Of a stretch of DNA of 64,000 nt, positions 1 to 11,736 are shown piece by piece. The notes under the pieces are model-generated. The model did not search any database and was not told where the DNA came from. It saw only the letters and a program-made list of their open reading frames with translations. Position numbers and translations under genes: made by a program. The DNA is from Hevea brasiliensis. Its lineage: Eukaryota > Streptophyta > Magnoliopsida > Malpighiales > Euphorbiaceae. Where the stretch lies: positions 1-64,000 of the forward strand of contig NW_026614691.1 in assembly GCF_030052815.1 (NCBI RefSeq), in the 5' to 3' direction. How positions within the stretch are numbered: the first letter of the stretch is position 1; every line of letters starts with the position of its first letter.

Positions 1-750
1 TCTTTCGATCGATTTTAGTCATAATTTGTCAAATTAGCCTTAATGAAAGTTGTTCCTCTGTGTCTTATCTTTCCAACAAGGTAAGATTCACCTCATTTGG
101 AATTTTATACGATGAGTTATGTCCAAGCAAGCAGGATATGTTGACGCGTTCTTTACTAATGGCAGATAAGTTCTAGGCGGTTTTAGATTTCAGAGTTGAG
201 CAAGTAGCAATCAGAATTTTTTATTTTGTTCTTATGAAAGTTGTTTCTTTATGTCTTAGCTTTTCAACAAATCAAGAATCATCTCATTTGGAGTTTCCTA
301 GAGTGAGTTGTACTCATTTTAATCTGGACTGTTTAGGGTGCCCTACTCCGAGGTTTCAGGTTTTATAACTCAAATTCTAACAATTATTCAAGATATTTAC
401 ACATAAAATTTCGACAACTTGTCCTCATGAAAGTTTTAGCATTATATCTTAGCTTTAATTTGCCATAAGTTTCAAGTTATTTCGAATTATAGAACTCAAG
501 ATATGGACTTAAAAGTCCTATCTGGTCAAATTTAGCTAGATTGCTTACATGTCTATTCACAATATATTTTTCAACACAAACTAAGCAACATGAATCCAAT
601 TAAGCACTATATCATTTATACACACTAAAAATCATTTTTTCAACTATAAATTAAACATTTACATTCAATTTAGCCCAAAACCCTAATTAGTATGAAAACT
701 CTAAGTAACAAATTTAAAGAAGAAGTTAAGAGTATCCATGTAAATCTTGT
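1..750 (-). repeat. Diverged gypsy-type LTR remnant
   Basis: No coding sequence is seen. Three diverged copies of a module occur near 45-110, 225-300 and 425-495: a 'atgaaagtt' word, then a 'atgtctta.ctttc' stretch and a 'catttgga' word. The same module recurs in the LTR of element E near 61198-61260 and 61410-61480, and in reverse complement in the + strand LTRs. This suggests part of a minus-oriented Tekay-like LTR cut by the window edge. No LTR terminus or TSD is visible, so this is inferred from module similarity only. Confidence 0.42.
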
Positions 751-765
751 TATCTTTCTTATGCA

Positions 766-1115
766 TCCCACATCAATTAGCAAGGGAGGTCTTGGGTGTT
801 ATAGATATGGATTTGCAACCCTCCCTTTAAAATAATACATCCTACATTGGTTAGCTAGGGAGGCCTTAGGTGTTGTGCATGGCTTTGCAACCATCCCTTT
901 ATAAGTTGACTTTTAAGGTAGAGTTAGGTATGTTTAGATCATTTGGTATTAAAGCCTCACCTTGTCTGATCGGCGTGCCATGATCCCAGTTTTATGTAAG
1001 AGGACGTACAATTTAAAGGGTAGGTTAGCAAAGGAGGTATTGGGTGCTATATATATGGGTTTGCAACCCTCCCCTTATAAGCTGACTTTTAAGATAGAGT
1101 TAGGTAAGTTCATAT
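766..1115 (+). repeat. Triplicated copia-like LTR end with decayed PBS
   Basis: A segment with 'ttagcaagggaggtcttggg', a 'tttgcaaccctccc' word and then 'gctgacttttaag.tagagttagg' occurs in full or part three times (about 766-830, 838-930, 1020-1113). The words resemble the 3' end of plant copia LTRs. After the second copy, 'tttggtattaaagcctcacc' near 939 looks like a decayed initiator tRNA-Met primer-binding site. I read this as an old partial LTR with local duplication. The family is not identified. Confidence 0.45.
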
Positions 1116-2280
1116 TACTTTCTATTGTGATTGGTTGTTTATTTTTCCTACATGCATCTTTGGTTTTTTCTATGCTTGTTTCACATGATTAATTTACACA
1201 ATTAATATTATGAGTAGCCCCAACATATAAGTCCTGTATATAGATATTTGAATGTTTACTTATATCCAACCTAATAAAGTAAGCCTTTTTTTTTTCTATA
1301 TTTTACTCTACGCTTTCTTCACTTTTCCAGAATTTTGTTATTTCCACTCCATTACTTGTGTTTCTCCCACAAGTCACACATGAATAACTAATTTCCCTAA
1401 TGTTATAAAGAAAAAAAAAAAATTCTAAAACTTTACGTGTTTTTGCAACTATAGGTAAATTTTTTTTGTCAATTTTGGCTTAATTTGAAACTTTAGTATA
1501 TTGTGGCCCTATCAAAATTAGGAAATTGGAGATGCTGATGTGGCACTTAACGTGGCAAAAATATTATTTTTTTAATATATTATTACTAACATGGTAGCTA
1601 ATGTGGCATGACGATCTTATTGATGTGTAAAAAATATTATTATTCTATATGTTGTTGTGAATATGGCGTAACTTTAATAATAAAAAAAATTTATAACTTT
1701 TCGACTTTTGTTAATTATAATAAATTATATAAGTTTATTTCATTTATAACTAATTAACTAATTTTGATCTAACTTGATTAAAATTAATTATTTATTACTT
1801 AATATAATTATAAAAAATGAATATTTATATCGTTTAGTATAAAAAAATTGCCCTATCTCCCTAGCCTCATAATTTTTTGGCTGCATTTACAAAACTTATT
1901 AGATAAATTTTTATTTATTTAAAATAAAAAATATCCCTCCACTCACCTCTGTCTCTCCCTTCCTCTCTCATTCTCCTTCCATCCACTATCATCCAATAAC
2001 TAATATATATACACACACATAAAAAATTATATTATTAAAAAAATAAATTACTTACTAAATAAATGATAGGTATTTTTTATATAAATTTTTATTTTAAATA
2101 ATACAATGTTAAAATAAAATATCTACCATATAATTTGGTTGTTTTTTTTTATAATTTTTTAAATTAATTATCGGCTAATCAAAATGGCTGGTATTTTTTA
2201 ATTATAGTTTCTTTTGAAATTTTAAATAATTCTATTACTGATTTGAAACTTAAAAATTTATCGAAAATACTAGTAATGCC

Positions 2281-2327
<47 letters not shown>

Positions 2328-3525
2328 TAAAAAACTAATTGCTGCATACATATAATAAATTAAATATAAAATCCATATATTTAAAATAGATCATACTAAA
2401 AAAAATAAGTCAAAGCTAAAATATAAAACCATCAATCACCAATTAGAGCATTTTGATAAAGATTTATGTCACTTTCCATCAAATGTCCAACCATAGAAAT
2501 TTTCTTAAAGCAATCACAAGACATCTCAAAAAGTCATCCCAAAGCAATAATCAGCTGAAAATGCATATCACAGTATAGGCAATCATCAGTAACATGAAAA
2601 ATAGCTTTGATCAATTGCCTGTGATCGACGTAGCAAAAGAAGAGACATCTTGTGGCCTGACAAATGAAAAAATAAATAATTAAATAAATAAAATAAAATC
2701 AGAGTCGGGCATCAAAGCTCTGAGAAGACATACAAAATAGATAGCACATGTTAACCACGGAATTAGATAAAATAATATTATCAAACTACCATAATCAAAC
2801 TTCAAATGAATTTTTACCAAAATCTAATAATTGGGTTGGAATCAACTTGACTTTAGAACTCATTACACAAAATGCAGAACCAAAACCGAATTCGTATTAA
2901 AGATGCCTAAAAGTGTGAGCTCATGATAAAGAAACATTTGCATTCGGCCTTCATATTCAAATTGTTAGGTCGTTATACATTCTTTCATATTCAATTGCCC
3001 ACTATTTTTTTTTCCTATCATTTTTTAAAATTATTAGAAATAAAATTATGGGATAGTCTGAATCATTCTTCATGATGCCAAGCATCCAATAGCTCATTAG
3101 ATTGGATATTTTTACCTTGAATATAACATATGTACTTTGTATCTCTATTATCTGTAAACAAATGCTCATGTTATTGATACATATACTAAAGAATTTATAT
3201 GTAAAAGAAGCCTAAATTCACATTTCACAAGTGAAACTGAAATGCAAATATATGTGGCCAAGTATATATATAGCAAAATAATTGTAAAGACAAGTCCAGT
3301 TTCAACAGTAATCTATTGTAACTTAATGACAGATTAATCTTTGTTTTATTGTGTAAATAGATTTCTTCCCTGTAAAATCAAATCTAGCCCGGACTTGCTT
3401 GTGAAATACATAATTCATTTCTTGCTAGAATCACTATAACCATACCGCATAGATAAGTGATTAGCAAAACCATTAATAAAATTAAAGTGAATTTCCGAGT
3501 TAGGAGTGTAATTCCAATTCATTTT
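1116..3525. other. AT-rich intergenic DNA, no gene recognised
   Basis: Very AT-rich, with homopolymer runs and a trinucleotide repeat. Around 1535-1625 words such as 'gtggcacttaacgtggca' recur, as in some plant non-autonomous DNA transposons, but I could not define termini or a TSD. The stretch 2450-3500 is less simple in composition, yet no long ORF, splice pattern or known motif was found on either strand. Confidence 0.5.
2284..2327. repeat. (TAA)n microsatellite
   Basis: An uninterrupted run of TAA units of roughly 44 bp lies in AT-rich DNA. It is a likely length-polymorphic locus with no link to a gene here. Confidence 0.95.
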
Positions 3526-3599
3526 TCATATTAGAGAAAGTTGAAAACATGCATCTTTGATTATAGAAATTGATGATGCAATCAAGTGTAAAATAAAAA

Positions 3600-4440
3600 T
3601 AAGAAACAAGTCTTTTTTAGTGCAGGCTGATGGTGAGTTGCTTCCTTTTCTTTTCTGAGTTTTCAATGGCTTGTGCAGGCTAAGCTTGTGGATGTAAGTT
3701 TTGGTTTGTTGTGCATACCTTGTCAGTGTGAACAAATTGTTTGTAGGTCTTACACTAAGCTCCAGGCCTACACCAATAGTAATACTCACTGTGGTTTTTT
3801 TTTTTTTTTTTTTTCTTACAGTAAGGACAAGGTGGATTCTTATCATGTGAAAACATTTTACCTTTCCCTCTGCCATTCTTATTGTTACTATCCCTCTTAT
3901 CAACAAGTGGTTCTTTGGTCCTTCTTCCTGTGATCTTGATTTTTGAGCTGCAACTAGTGCTTGCTCTCCATTACTCTCTTCTTCTCTAAATGCTTCTCCG
4001 CTCAATAGCTTTTAAAGCATTTGAAAGCTTAGTTAAGGAGATTTGAGACATGTCCTAATAGTCTATAAAAGAAGGAAGTTTTACTTTAATTTTTCCATGG
4101 AAAGTCAATGTAACCTTCTCCGCATTCCTCTTCTCTTCCAACTTTTCTCCTAACAACCTGATTTGATTTACTATGTTCACAACTCTATCAACATAATCCT
4201 TCACTGTCTTAGTGTCCTTCATCCTCAATAGCTCGAACTTTTTTCTCAAATTGAACACTTGCATTTGCCTTGTCTGGTCAGATCCTTTGAACTCTATCTT
4301 CAACTTCTCTCAGGCTTCTTGTGTTGTCTCACATGCCATGATCCTGGTGAAGATATGATCTGTAGCAGCTATATGAATATAGGATAAGGCCTTTAGAGCT
4401 TTAGCAACTTCTTCATGTTTCTTTATATGATTCAGAATTG
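3600..4440 (-). pseudogene. Copia gag fragment (UBN2-type gag with decayed zinc-knuckle region)
   Basis: Reading leftwards from about 4440, the translation has the features of a plant copia Gag of the UBN2 type: an 'FTRIMACETTQEA' stretch, then 'KIEFKGSDQTRQMQVFNLR', 'VKDYVDRVVNIVNQIRLLGE' and 'GEAFREEESNGEQALVAA'. An in-frame stop stands where this family usually has Trp, just before 'EKLKIEF'. Further on, a 'CPYCKKK.HSEYY' stretch resembles the Cys/His region, but a 20-bp poly(T) tract (3795-3814) disturbs the frame there. No protease, integrase or RT follows, so this is an isolated, dead gag piece. It is a different type from the copia at 14.8-18.8 kb. Confidence 0.68.
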
Positions 4441-5099
4441 GACTCTGTCATAGTGGAGGAGGTGCTATGTTGATGTGCCTTAAAGTTACAATTGTAAAAA
4501 AGTTAGAAATTGCATAATGAAGCTAGAATGCAATTTGGCCTAAGCTAAGAATAAGACAAATTTGCAATACAAAATTGTAACAATAAGCGCTCTCCCAAGG
4601 ATCTAAGGCTCACTACTAACTCCAAAAATTCAAAACAATTCCCAAATAACTTAACAAAGTAAAAGAAACACAATTGAAATGATGAAACAAAGTGCATGCC
4701 AAAAGTAGTATGCAAGCCAAGATTGAATTGTGCCACTTGAATGGAACTGATGGTGCAATTAGCAAACTAATGTCAAAATAATTAGCAAACTAAGGCTCTG
4801 GTTGGAATTGAAGTAGGCCAACTTTGGACCTTGATCAATTGAATCTTTCACAATGTTAATTAGAACTCCAGCAAATGAAACTCTAGCAATTGATTCTCTA
4901 AGCTAAGGTTGCAATTAAAGTTCAAAGAAAGGTAAAATAACAAAAACATAACTTGACGTCTTATTGGATAAGTTTGCGCATCACCAAGAGGACAATAAGC
5001 GTCTTGCACTACAATCTTTGATAAGCTAGGCACCATATTAGAGGTGATAAGACTCAAGAGTAAACCCTAAATTAAGCCCTAAATTGAAGAAAGCACATA
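4441..5099. other. Unassigned stretch between copia debris and gypsy LTR
   Basis: No gene is seen. The left part may be the upstream side of the copia gag fragment and the right part the 5' portion of the element D LTR. The expected 'TGTAACACC' LTR start is absent, so the boundary between the two cannot be fixed and was probably lost by deletion. Confidence 0.4.
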
Positions 5100-6400
5100 A
5101 GAATTTCAAGGATTTTGGAAGATTAGTGAAGAGGAGGTGTTGACCAAATCAAGGTGAGCTATGATCTAAGCTTTGATTATGGTGAATTCATGAAATTTAA
5201 GTTTAATTGTGGGATTTTATTTAAAAATTGATTGGAATTTTCGGTGTTTTGAAGAAGGGGAATTCAGTTGAGTGAAGAGAAGTTGGAAAAGAAAAGTTTT
5301 GATTGAATTGGAAGCGGTTTAAAGTTGATTAAAGCTTATGCACAAAGGTTAGTGCTATGAAACCCTTTGAATGTTGAAGTTATGTTAAATTAAATTAGGG
5401 CTTCATGAATTAGGGTTTTTAACTCTTGTGACCTATTTGATGTATTTATGCCAAAATTAAGACTATTGGGTATGTAATTGTTGTGAAATGTTGATGATAT
5501 GGCAAACCAATTGAGAGAATATAGTGTTGTGCCTTAGAACTAGTTCTAGATAGCCTGAGTCCAGTGACTTCAAATGCTCATAACTTGAGTTATACAACTT
5601 CAACTATTGTAAAACTAAAGCCACATTAAATTTGAAATCCATACCTACAACTTTTGTGTTTTGACCCAAACCAAATTCCTAAAGTAACTTCGTTGAATTT
5701 CTAGAGTAATTTAGAATTGCTCAACCTGGAATTTCTGGCAATTCTAGCAAATTGCCTTGTGACTTCCCATGTGGTAAATAGGGCATATCTTCTTTTGTAT
5801 AACTCCAATTAAGATGGTTCAAAATACTCTAGAAACCTAAGATATAGGCCTATAACTTTGCTTTAGGGACCTTGCCTAAATTCTAGGTGTAGAATATCAA
5901 AATGTTGAATGCAAAACTGAGGTGAAAACCTAGAAACCTGGAAATCACAGGATACTACATCCGTAAACTAGGATTGGAAATTTAGCCATAACTCACCCTA
6001 TAAAACTCTAAATTGAGTGATTCTTGAACCTGAGTAATCCTAAGACACAGAAGAAAAATTCATTTGAAGAGCACAAAGTTCAACTTGTCCAAAATGGCTT
6101 GACAAAATGGGTCTAGAATCTGCCTGGATTCTGATATGCCCTGAAACTGGAAATTTATCACTAGACCAGTTTTGATAAAATGGCTATAACTTAAGCTACG
6201 CAAATGAAAATTAAGTGATTCCAAAGCCAAATTAAACCTAAAACATATATCTACAAATCTCATGAAGAGGGTATGGCCTAATTCCTGCTATACCTTGGTC
6301 AAAATTATTAAAAAATTTGAGATAATAAATTTGGAAATTATGAAATGTTAACAAAATTACTCAAAACGTGAATGGTAATTAATGTCCATGATATGACTAG
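5100..6400 (+). repeat. Element D 5' LTR, first piece
   Basis: This stretch has the layout of the gypsy LTRs elsewhere in the window: a 'gaggtgttgacc' stretch, then AT-rich DNA, then repeated 'cataactt...' modules ending 'aaatctcatgaagaggg' near 6248-6270. Element G interrupts it at 6401, duplicating ACTAG. It continues at 12353 and, after the copia insertion, at 52568. The 5' end is not recognisable. Assignment to D rests on continuity across two TSD-defined insertions, which is strong for the right side and weaker for this left end. Confidence 0.55.
6396..6400 (+). repeat. TSD of element G, left copy (ACTAG)
   Basis: ACTAG precedes the TGTCG terminus, and an identical ACTAG at 12348-12352 follows the CGACA terminus. 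Confidence 0.85.
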
Positions 6401-6762
6401 TGTCGCAATGGGATTTTGCGGTCGCCCGGACGATCACTCACCGAAGTGGGAAAGAGTGAGGAGTCGCCACCTTAGTTTTGAGGGAAACTAAAGAAAACCA
6501 TTTGAGAAGTTAAATTAAAAATGAAACCACTTCAAAACAGAGATTCTAAGTTCGGGGTCCGTAAACGGGTGGGGAAGGTGTTAGGCACCCCACCTCGTCC
6601 CTTAATAAGGGTAAGTAGATTTAATTCTGCGTCCTTTACAAATTAGTTAGAAGGGCTTAGGCGGCAATGTTAATCCTTTTGGTAGAAGGAATGTTTGATT
6701 TTTCACTAACTTTGGATCACCCGGATACATAAGTAAATGAGACAACCTTAGTGAGCGGGTGT

Positions 6763-7350
6763 GAGAATCGGATAAGAACTCTCCTCCGATCTTTTTAAGT
6801 TGTTCATTAAAATTTTGAGGGAGACCGGATAAGAAACCTCCTCCGGTCTCTTTTAAGTTATTTATTTGAAGTTTTGAGGATGAGACCGGATAAGAACTCT
6901 CCTCCGATCTCTTTCAGATGTTTATTAAAATTTGAGGTTGAGACCGGATAAGAACTCTCCTCCGATCCCTATTTAATGTTTATTAAAATTTTGAAGGGAG
7001 ACCGGATAAGAATCCTCCTCCGATCTCTTTTAAGTTATTTATTAAAATTTTGGGAGGAGACCGGATAAGAACCCTCCTCCGATCTCCTTTAGAATTATTT
7101 ATTTAATTTTTGATAGGAGACCGGATAAGTCCCCTCCTCCGATATCCTTTAGAGTTATTGGTTAATGTTTTGAGTTGAGACCGGATAAGAACTCTCTTCC
7201 GATCCCTACTTAATGTTTATCAAAATTTTGAAGGAGAGGATAAGAACCCTCCTCCGATCTCCTTTAAGAGTTGACTTAAAACTTTTAGGCAAGGATAGGA
7301 TAAGGACTCTTCCGAGCCTTCTATTTTGATGAGACTCGGACAAAGACTTT
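6763..7350 (+). repeat. Minisatellite, about 60-bp unit, 9-10 copies
   Basis: Each unit starts near 'gagaccggataagaactct', continues 'cctccgatctc' and ends in an AT-rich stretch like 'gttatttattaaaattttga'. Units vary by point changes, and the last two are degenerate. Each carries a short near-palindrome (ccgga...tccgat). The array lies just inside the 5' end of element G. Confidence 0.9.
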
Positions 7351-8899
7351 TCCGACCTTTAAAAATTTAACCACGACTACGGGTCTTAAGAACCTAAAAC
7401 TAAGAATTCGACCTTCAAAAATCAGGATAAGGTTTATGGATATCCTGTGGCTGAGCAGAACACTAGACTTGATTCATCGACCTTTTCATGTAGTCATTTT
7501 ACCAATATCTATTAATGACCGATCCACTCTGTTTGTTTACTTTGGTTTTATTCCATTTCATGACATCTTTGTCGAATTCTGTTTCACGTCGGCCTAATAG
7601 TTCGGCTATCTTCTGACGTGTTATTCAGTCCTCTTTTTAAAGGAGACCTCTAAGTTGCAACTACCTACGTTTACCCAACCATTTACATACTACAAAGAGT
7701 TAGAAAAGCTGGTTTTGAAATGACGGAGATCAATAAAATGGCGATCACTAAAAAAATGATTTGAGAGTGACTTTCTTTGGGATTGCTTGTGCAAAAATGG
7801 TCTAGATGTAAGAAGAACAAGGAAAATGCGGAAATAAACGTAGACACTTAATAAAGCAGTAACATGAACTCTTATAACAATATTTTCTCTTGGGTTCTCT
7901 TGTACAAAATAACCTTGAAGAAAGTTGCGGATGTATGAAGAACAAAGGAAGTGCAGGAAACAAGCGTAAATGAGTGTGAACTCTTACCGTGAGGAGCCAA
8001 ATATATTGAAATAAGCGTGAAGTGGTAAATGTGATGAAGATGGCGGATTGATCACACGAGTTGATGTCATCGTGAAACCGAGAGATGCTTTAGCTAAAAG
8101 GTAACAGGGTAAGAACCAGTGAAAGGAAGTTGATGAGAGTATGACCGGATAATGAACAAGCTGGAAATGTAGAGTTCCAATATTCAAAATCTTTTCAAGA
8201 AAACACTCCAAAACTAGTTTCAAAAGTCTTTTAATCACTACAAAAGCAATGAGTAACAAATGAATGAAGTTTGAGTTCCTCCACGATAATAGCACCTCTT
8301 GCCTATATTTTTGTCCGTCCTTGAGCAGTTTTTCATGCAGTATTTATAGGAATCGGGTGCTCCCCATGAAGGGTCGATTTATTTTGAGGAAGATGGAGGG
8401 TCAAGATTTTGAAGTACATGATCGGATGTTCGAATTAAAGAGAATCAAAGCGAATGGTGAGATCGCTTCTCGGAATATTTGTCCTTTTCCTCTTTTAATC
8501 GACGGTCTTGAATCCTCTTGTCCGAACGATCCGAGGGCTAAGAGTGAAAAAGCTGGTATTGTCGTCTTCTCTTTTGATCCAAGGGTTAGGATTCATCCTT
8601 ACAAGTGAGATCAACGGTGGAGATTGGGATGTACTGGTGTCATGACATACCGCACTGTCGAGATTGCGGCGATTCTTAGGCGTGCGGTGGAGATCTCGCC
8701 TTGCGCTTTAACTACCTCGGCTACGATTACGGCGGTTATTGGAATTTGTCTTATTCTTTTGTCTTCCGATCCCTCCCCTAGCTCCTATTCCGATCTCTCA
8801 TGCGATCTCCTATCTCCGATCTCTTTTATCCCTTGATCGATCTGATTCGGTCCAAGCATTAATTACATCTCGATTCTCGGCGTCGCCGCTTTCCATTCG

Positions 8900-9020
8900 A
8901 CATTAAATGCTCATTTTCCCCTCTATATACCCCTGTTGATAGTGGCATTTCCTGCATTCGAGTGTTCTCTCTTTCTCCTTGTTTCTTGGTTCTACATTCG
9001 GGAAAGTTAAGCTACAATCG
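8900..9020 (+). promoter_or_regulatory. Promoter-like module 1 in element G
   Basis: The segment has 'attaaatgctc', a TATA-like 'ctatatacc' at about 8922-8930, then a pyrimidine-rich leader ('gttctctctttctcc'). The same order recurs 870 bp downstream in module 2, so it is probably an old duplicate of the promoter. No clear ORF follows within 200 bp. Confidence 0.45.
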
Positions 9021-9247
9021 TGGTTTTGATCCTCTTAGATGGAATTCCCTATTCCTCATTGAAAATTCTGATCCGGTGATTGGATGGTCCTAATTGACGA
9101 TGGTGAGAGAAGCTGGATTTGACCGATCCGTATTGCGGGCTTGGTTGTACCGATCTCGAGTTGCTCAATCGAGTTCATTCGGCTTCTCATCACATTGAGT
9201 GTTCGGCGATTCGATCCACATTGGGTGTTAGCGGGATTAAGCTTCCT

Positions 9248-9390
9248 CGGCAATATCCTTGGGATCGCTTATAAAGCGATCCTTAGATCACCGGGAGTAT
9301 CCTTGGGATTAGTTATAAATCGATCCTTAGATCACTGGGAGTATCCTTGGGATCGCTTATAAACCGATCCTTAGATCACCTCTTCGGATA
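9248..9390 (+). repeat. Tandem repeat, about 50-bp unit, 3 copies
   Basis: Three units contain 'tatccttgggat', then 'cttataaa.cgatccttag' and 'atcac.gggag'. They belong to element G and show no coding role. Confidence 0.88.
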
Positions 9391-9404
9391 GGATTTTCAC
9401 CGTC

Positions 9405-9535
9405 TCTAGAGATCGCCCAAATGATGTAATTTTTCAATGTAATCGGATCTCTAGAGATCGCCACATGATGTAGCTAGACCTTTATTGTAATCCGATCCTA
9501 GAGATCGCCCAAATGATGTAATCCGATCTTTTGAG
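9405..9535 (+). repeat. Tandem repeat with 'ctagagatcgcc' unit, 3 copies
   Basis: Units of about 40-60 bp carry 'ctagagatcgccca', 'atgatgta' and 'tgtaatc.gatc'. They follow directly on the previous array, so this stretch of element G consists of back-to-back short tandem repeats. Confidence 0.85.
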
Positions 9536-9769
9536 AATAAAGACTTTATTTTGTCGGTTATCATCTTATTTTTGCATTGATTATTTTCCGCTCTCTAATG
9601 TTTGTATCCGATCTGGTTCTTTACCTGAATGAGACTTAACTCATCCTTTATTCAATATATTTACCTCATTATTCCGATCTCCAATTAACCGATCTCTTAA
9701 CATTCGGATATTTGAGAGAAGTGTCAGAACATTGTCGAGTCTCACCAATCGATGCGCCGCTTAGAACCT

Positions 9770-9925
9770 CGCGAGCATTAAATGCTCGGACTAGTATAAA
9801 TAGGGAGGTTAGCGCTTGTTCTCTCATTCCATTTTCAATCCCTGCTCACAACTTCAAGTTCTCTCATTTTCTCCAGTTTCTCGGCGCATCGGACTCGGTA
9901 AGGGCTTTAATCCTCTTTTAGTTTA
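9770..9925 (+). promoter_or_regulatory. Promoter and leader of the element G gene
   Basis: 'attaaatgctcgg' is followed by a good TATA box, 'tataaatag' at 9795-9803. Then comes a pyrimidine-rich leader ('gttctctcattttctcc') and 'gactcggtaagggc' at about 9892-9905, which looks like a 5' splice site. The first ATG of the gene is at 9947. The distances fit RNA polymerase II transcription starting near 9830. This is a motif-based prediction. Confidence 0.55.
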
Positions 9926-9946
9926 AGTTCTTTGTTTTTCTTGAAA

Positions 9947-11736
9947 ATGAGCGGTGCCAAGGTCGAGAGCGGCGAGCCCTCCTTCCATTCGGTTCTCATG
10001 GTCATCGTCCGATGAAGAAGAGGCGATCGGGCCCAGCGTGCAACCTAAACCCCTAGGGTCTGCTCCAGTCGGCCTGGGTCATACCATCAAGGCTTGCACC
10101 ACCTTCAAGGAGAGAGACCCTTCCTATAGACGAGCTTCCATCGGTTCTTGAATCCGATCTGCAATCGCTTGTTCAAGAATACAATATTTGTCCCGATTCA
10201 TATGAGTGATCAAGTGCCATGGCGATCTTCGTGTCGATCATTCTTTTGAAGAGGATGACATGGTCATGGTGTATGAAGAACGATTAAAGGCGGTCCGAGG
10301 TTCCCTCTAGCCGATTTCTATAAGGAGGTCCTAAAATTTCACCGAATATCCATTGTTCAAATCCACCCCAACTCGTGGCGGATCTTGGTTGCTTTTGAGG
10401 TCTATGCCGAGCTAAGGGAATCAGACCTACGGCTAAGGTGTTCGCCGAGCTACACGTACTAACTCGCCAAAGGAAGACGAACACGGTTCTTTCAGCGAAG
10501 CCTCGTTGCGGACTCTTTTCCGATCTGCCTCATCCCTTAAGAATTGGAAGAACGGTTCTTCATTGTGAGGAGTAAAGATCCGAGCCGCTTTGAGGACTTT
10601 CCTCGTAGCTGGTGGTACCAAGGGCCCCTGCTTCCAAGCACTTTACCCCGAGTCAAGAGGAAAGCTTGATAGTGATGGAGTGAAAAGTCGAGGCCACCAC
10701 TCTAAAATATTCTGTCCAAATGCGGTGCCGAATCGCACCATTGGACCATGCAGCGATCACGGCCGAGATCGCGAACTTCCGCTCTCGACCTTGGCATTGG
10801 TATTTTCTATATCTCGGTCCTCGGGACCTTAGCGATCTCACTAACCTCTTTTCTGCGGTATGGCGGGTGGTGAGGTTCTAGGAAGCGGAAGAAGGACAAA
10901 GAGATCTTAGGAAAGTAAAGGAGATGAAGCGTTGAACGTTTTCAAACACCCGGCCACGAACCCGGGAGATGCAAAGAGACCCGCCTCAACCTTGGTCCGC
11001 CGACCATTGAGGCTCGCCGATCTCCTCCTAGATCGGAAGAGCAGCCCCGCCTATCTCGCTTATTCCAAGCACGGAAGGGAGCCTTCTCAATCTTAGGAGG
11101 ACCTCTTCTCGTGGCGCTCGAATCTTGACCCGGCGCTTGAAGAATAACCGGTGTTAAGGAGAACCCGATTTTGCCAAAGTCACGGGATCTACCATCTTCT
11201 TTCAAGAGGATCGACAAGCTATCCCGGAATGGTCTCGATGATATCTTGACTCAAACCATGAGCTTGAATGTGGAGTGTCGTGAACCGCACCATGATTGAG
11301 GAAAAGATTCAGCGTGCAGGTAAGGAGGTTGGGAAGAAAAATCAGGAATTGACTTCCTCCGATCCCAACTCTCATCCGCTCGAGATTATATATCTCAAGT
11401 CGAGGGATGGCGAAGTACCATGAAGACCGGTGGCCGAAAGGTCTCGTGACTGGTGAAGAGAAACGTGCTCTCGAGAGAGGTCCAAGCACTTCAGGCCAAT
11501 GAAGCGCTTCAGTCGCCCAACTCGTCGAAGAGCTTAAGGAGAAAGACGAGGAGCTTAAGGCGAAAGATGAAGAGATGGTGACAGGGATAGCCGGAGCCTA
11601 TGTGAATGCTCACAAGGACCTCTTGGCCGAACTCCAAAAGCGCTACCCTGAGGAGGACTTCTCCTGGATGGACGACCTGGCTCCCGGGGGCGATGGTGAA
11701 GATAGTGAGGAGGAGGCGAGGAGAGAGAGAGAGTGA
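9947..11736 (+). pseudogene. Broken Transposase_28-like ('putative gypsy type transposon') gene
   Basis: An ATG at 9947 opens 'MSGAKVESGEPS'. After a frame change, 'SIRFSWSSSDEEE' follows. Several frames later come a 'LVAFEVYAELRES' type stretch (about 10390-10430), the region around 10590-10830, and a C-terminal acidic coiled coil, 'VEELKEKDEELKAKDEEM', running into 'LAELQKRYPEEDFSW' and an acidic tail with a stop at 11734-11736. This order (Ser/acidic N-terminus, globular middle, Lys/Glu coiled coil, acidic tail) resembles plant proteins that carry the Transposase_28 domain and are found in non-autonomous gypsy-like elements. Their biochemical role is unknown to me. If restored it would be about 595 codons. 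At least five frame breaks are visible. Some coincide with CAG/CTG-like sites and may be sequence errors, so the gene may be less damaged than it looks. Family assignment is from memory of the pattern, not a search. Confidence 0.55.

Noticed and set aside
962..1192. A 76-codon + strand ORF
   Set aside because: It starts inside the decayed copia-LTR repeats and has no recognisable domain.
1535..1625. Possible MITE with 'gtggcac...gtggca' words
   Set aside because: I could not find matching terminal inverted repeats or a target duplication, so it is only mentioned within the intergenic entry.
6763..7350. Regular repeats with near-constant spacing, resembling a CRISPR array
   Set aside because: Units are continuous, about 60 bp, and the spacers are similar to each other. 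The host is a plant. It is a minisatellite.
10653..11489. Minus-strand ORFs within element G
   Set aside because: They are opposite the recognised + strand gene, which has the coherent coiled-coil and acidic end; the antisense frames show no family pattern.
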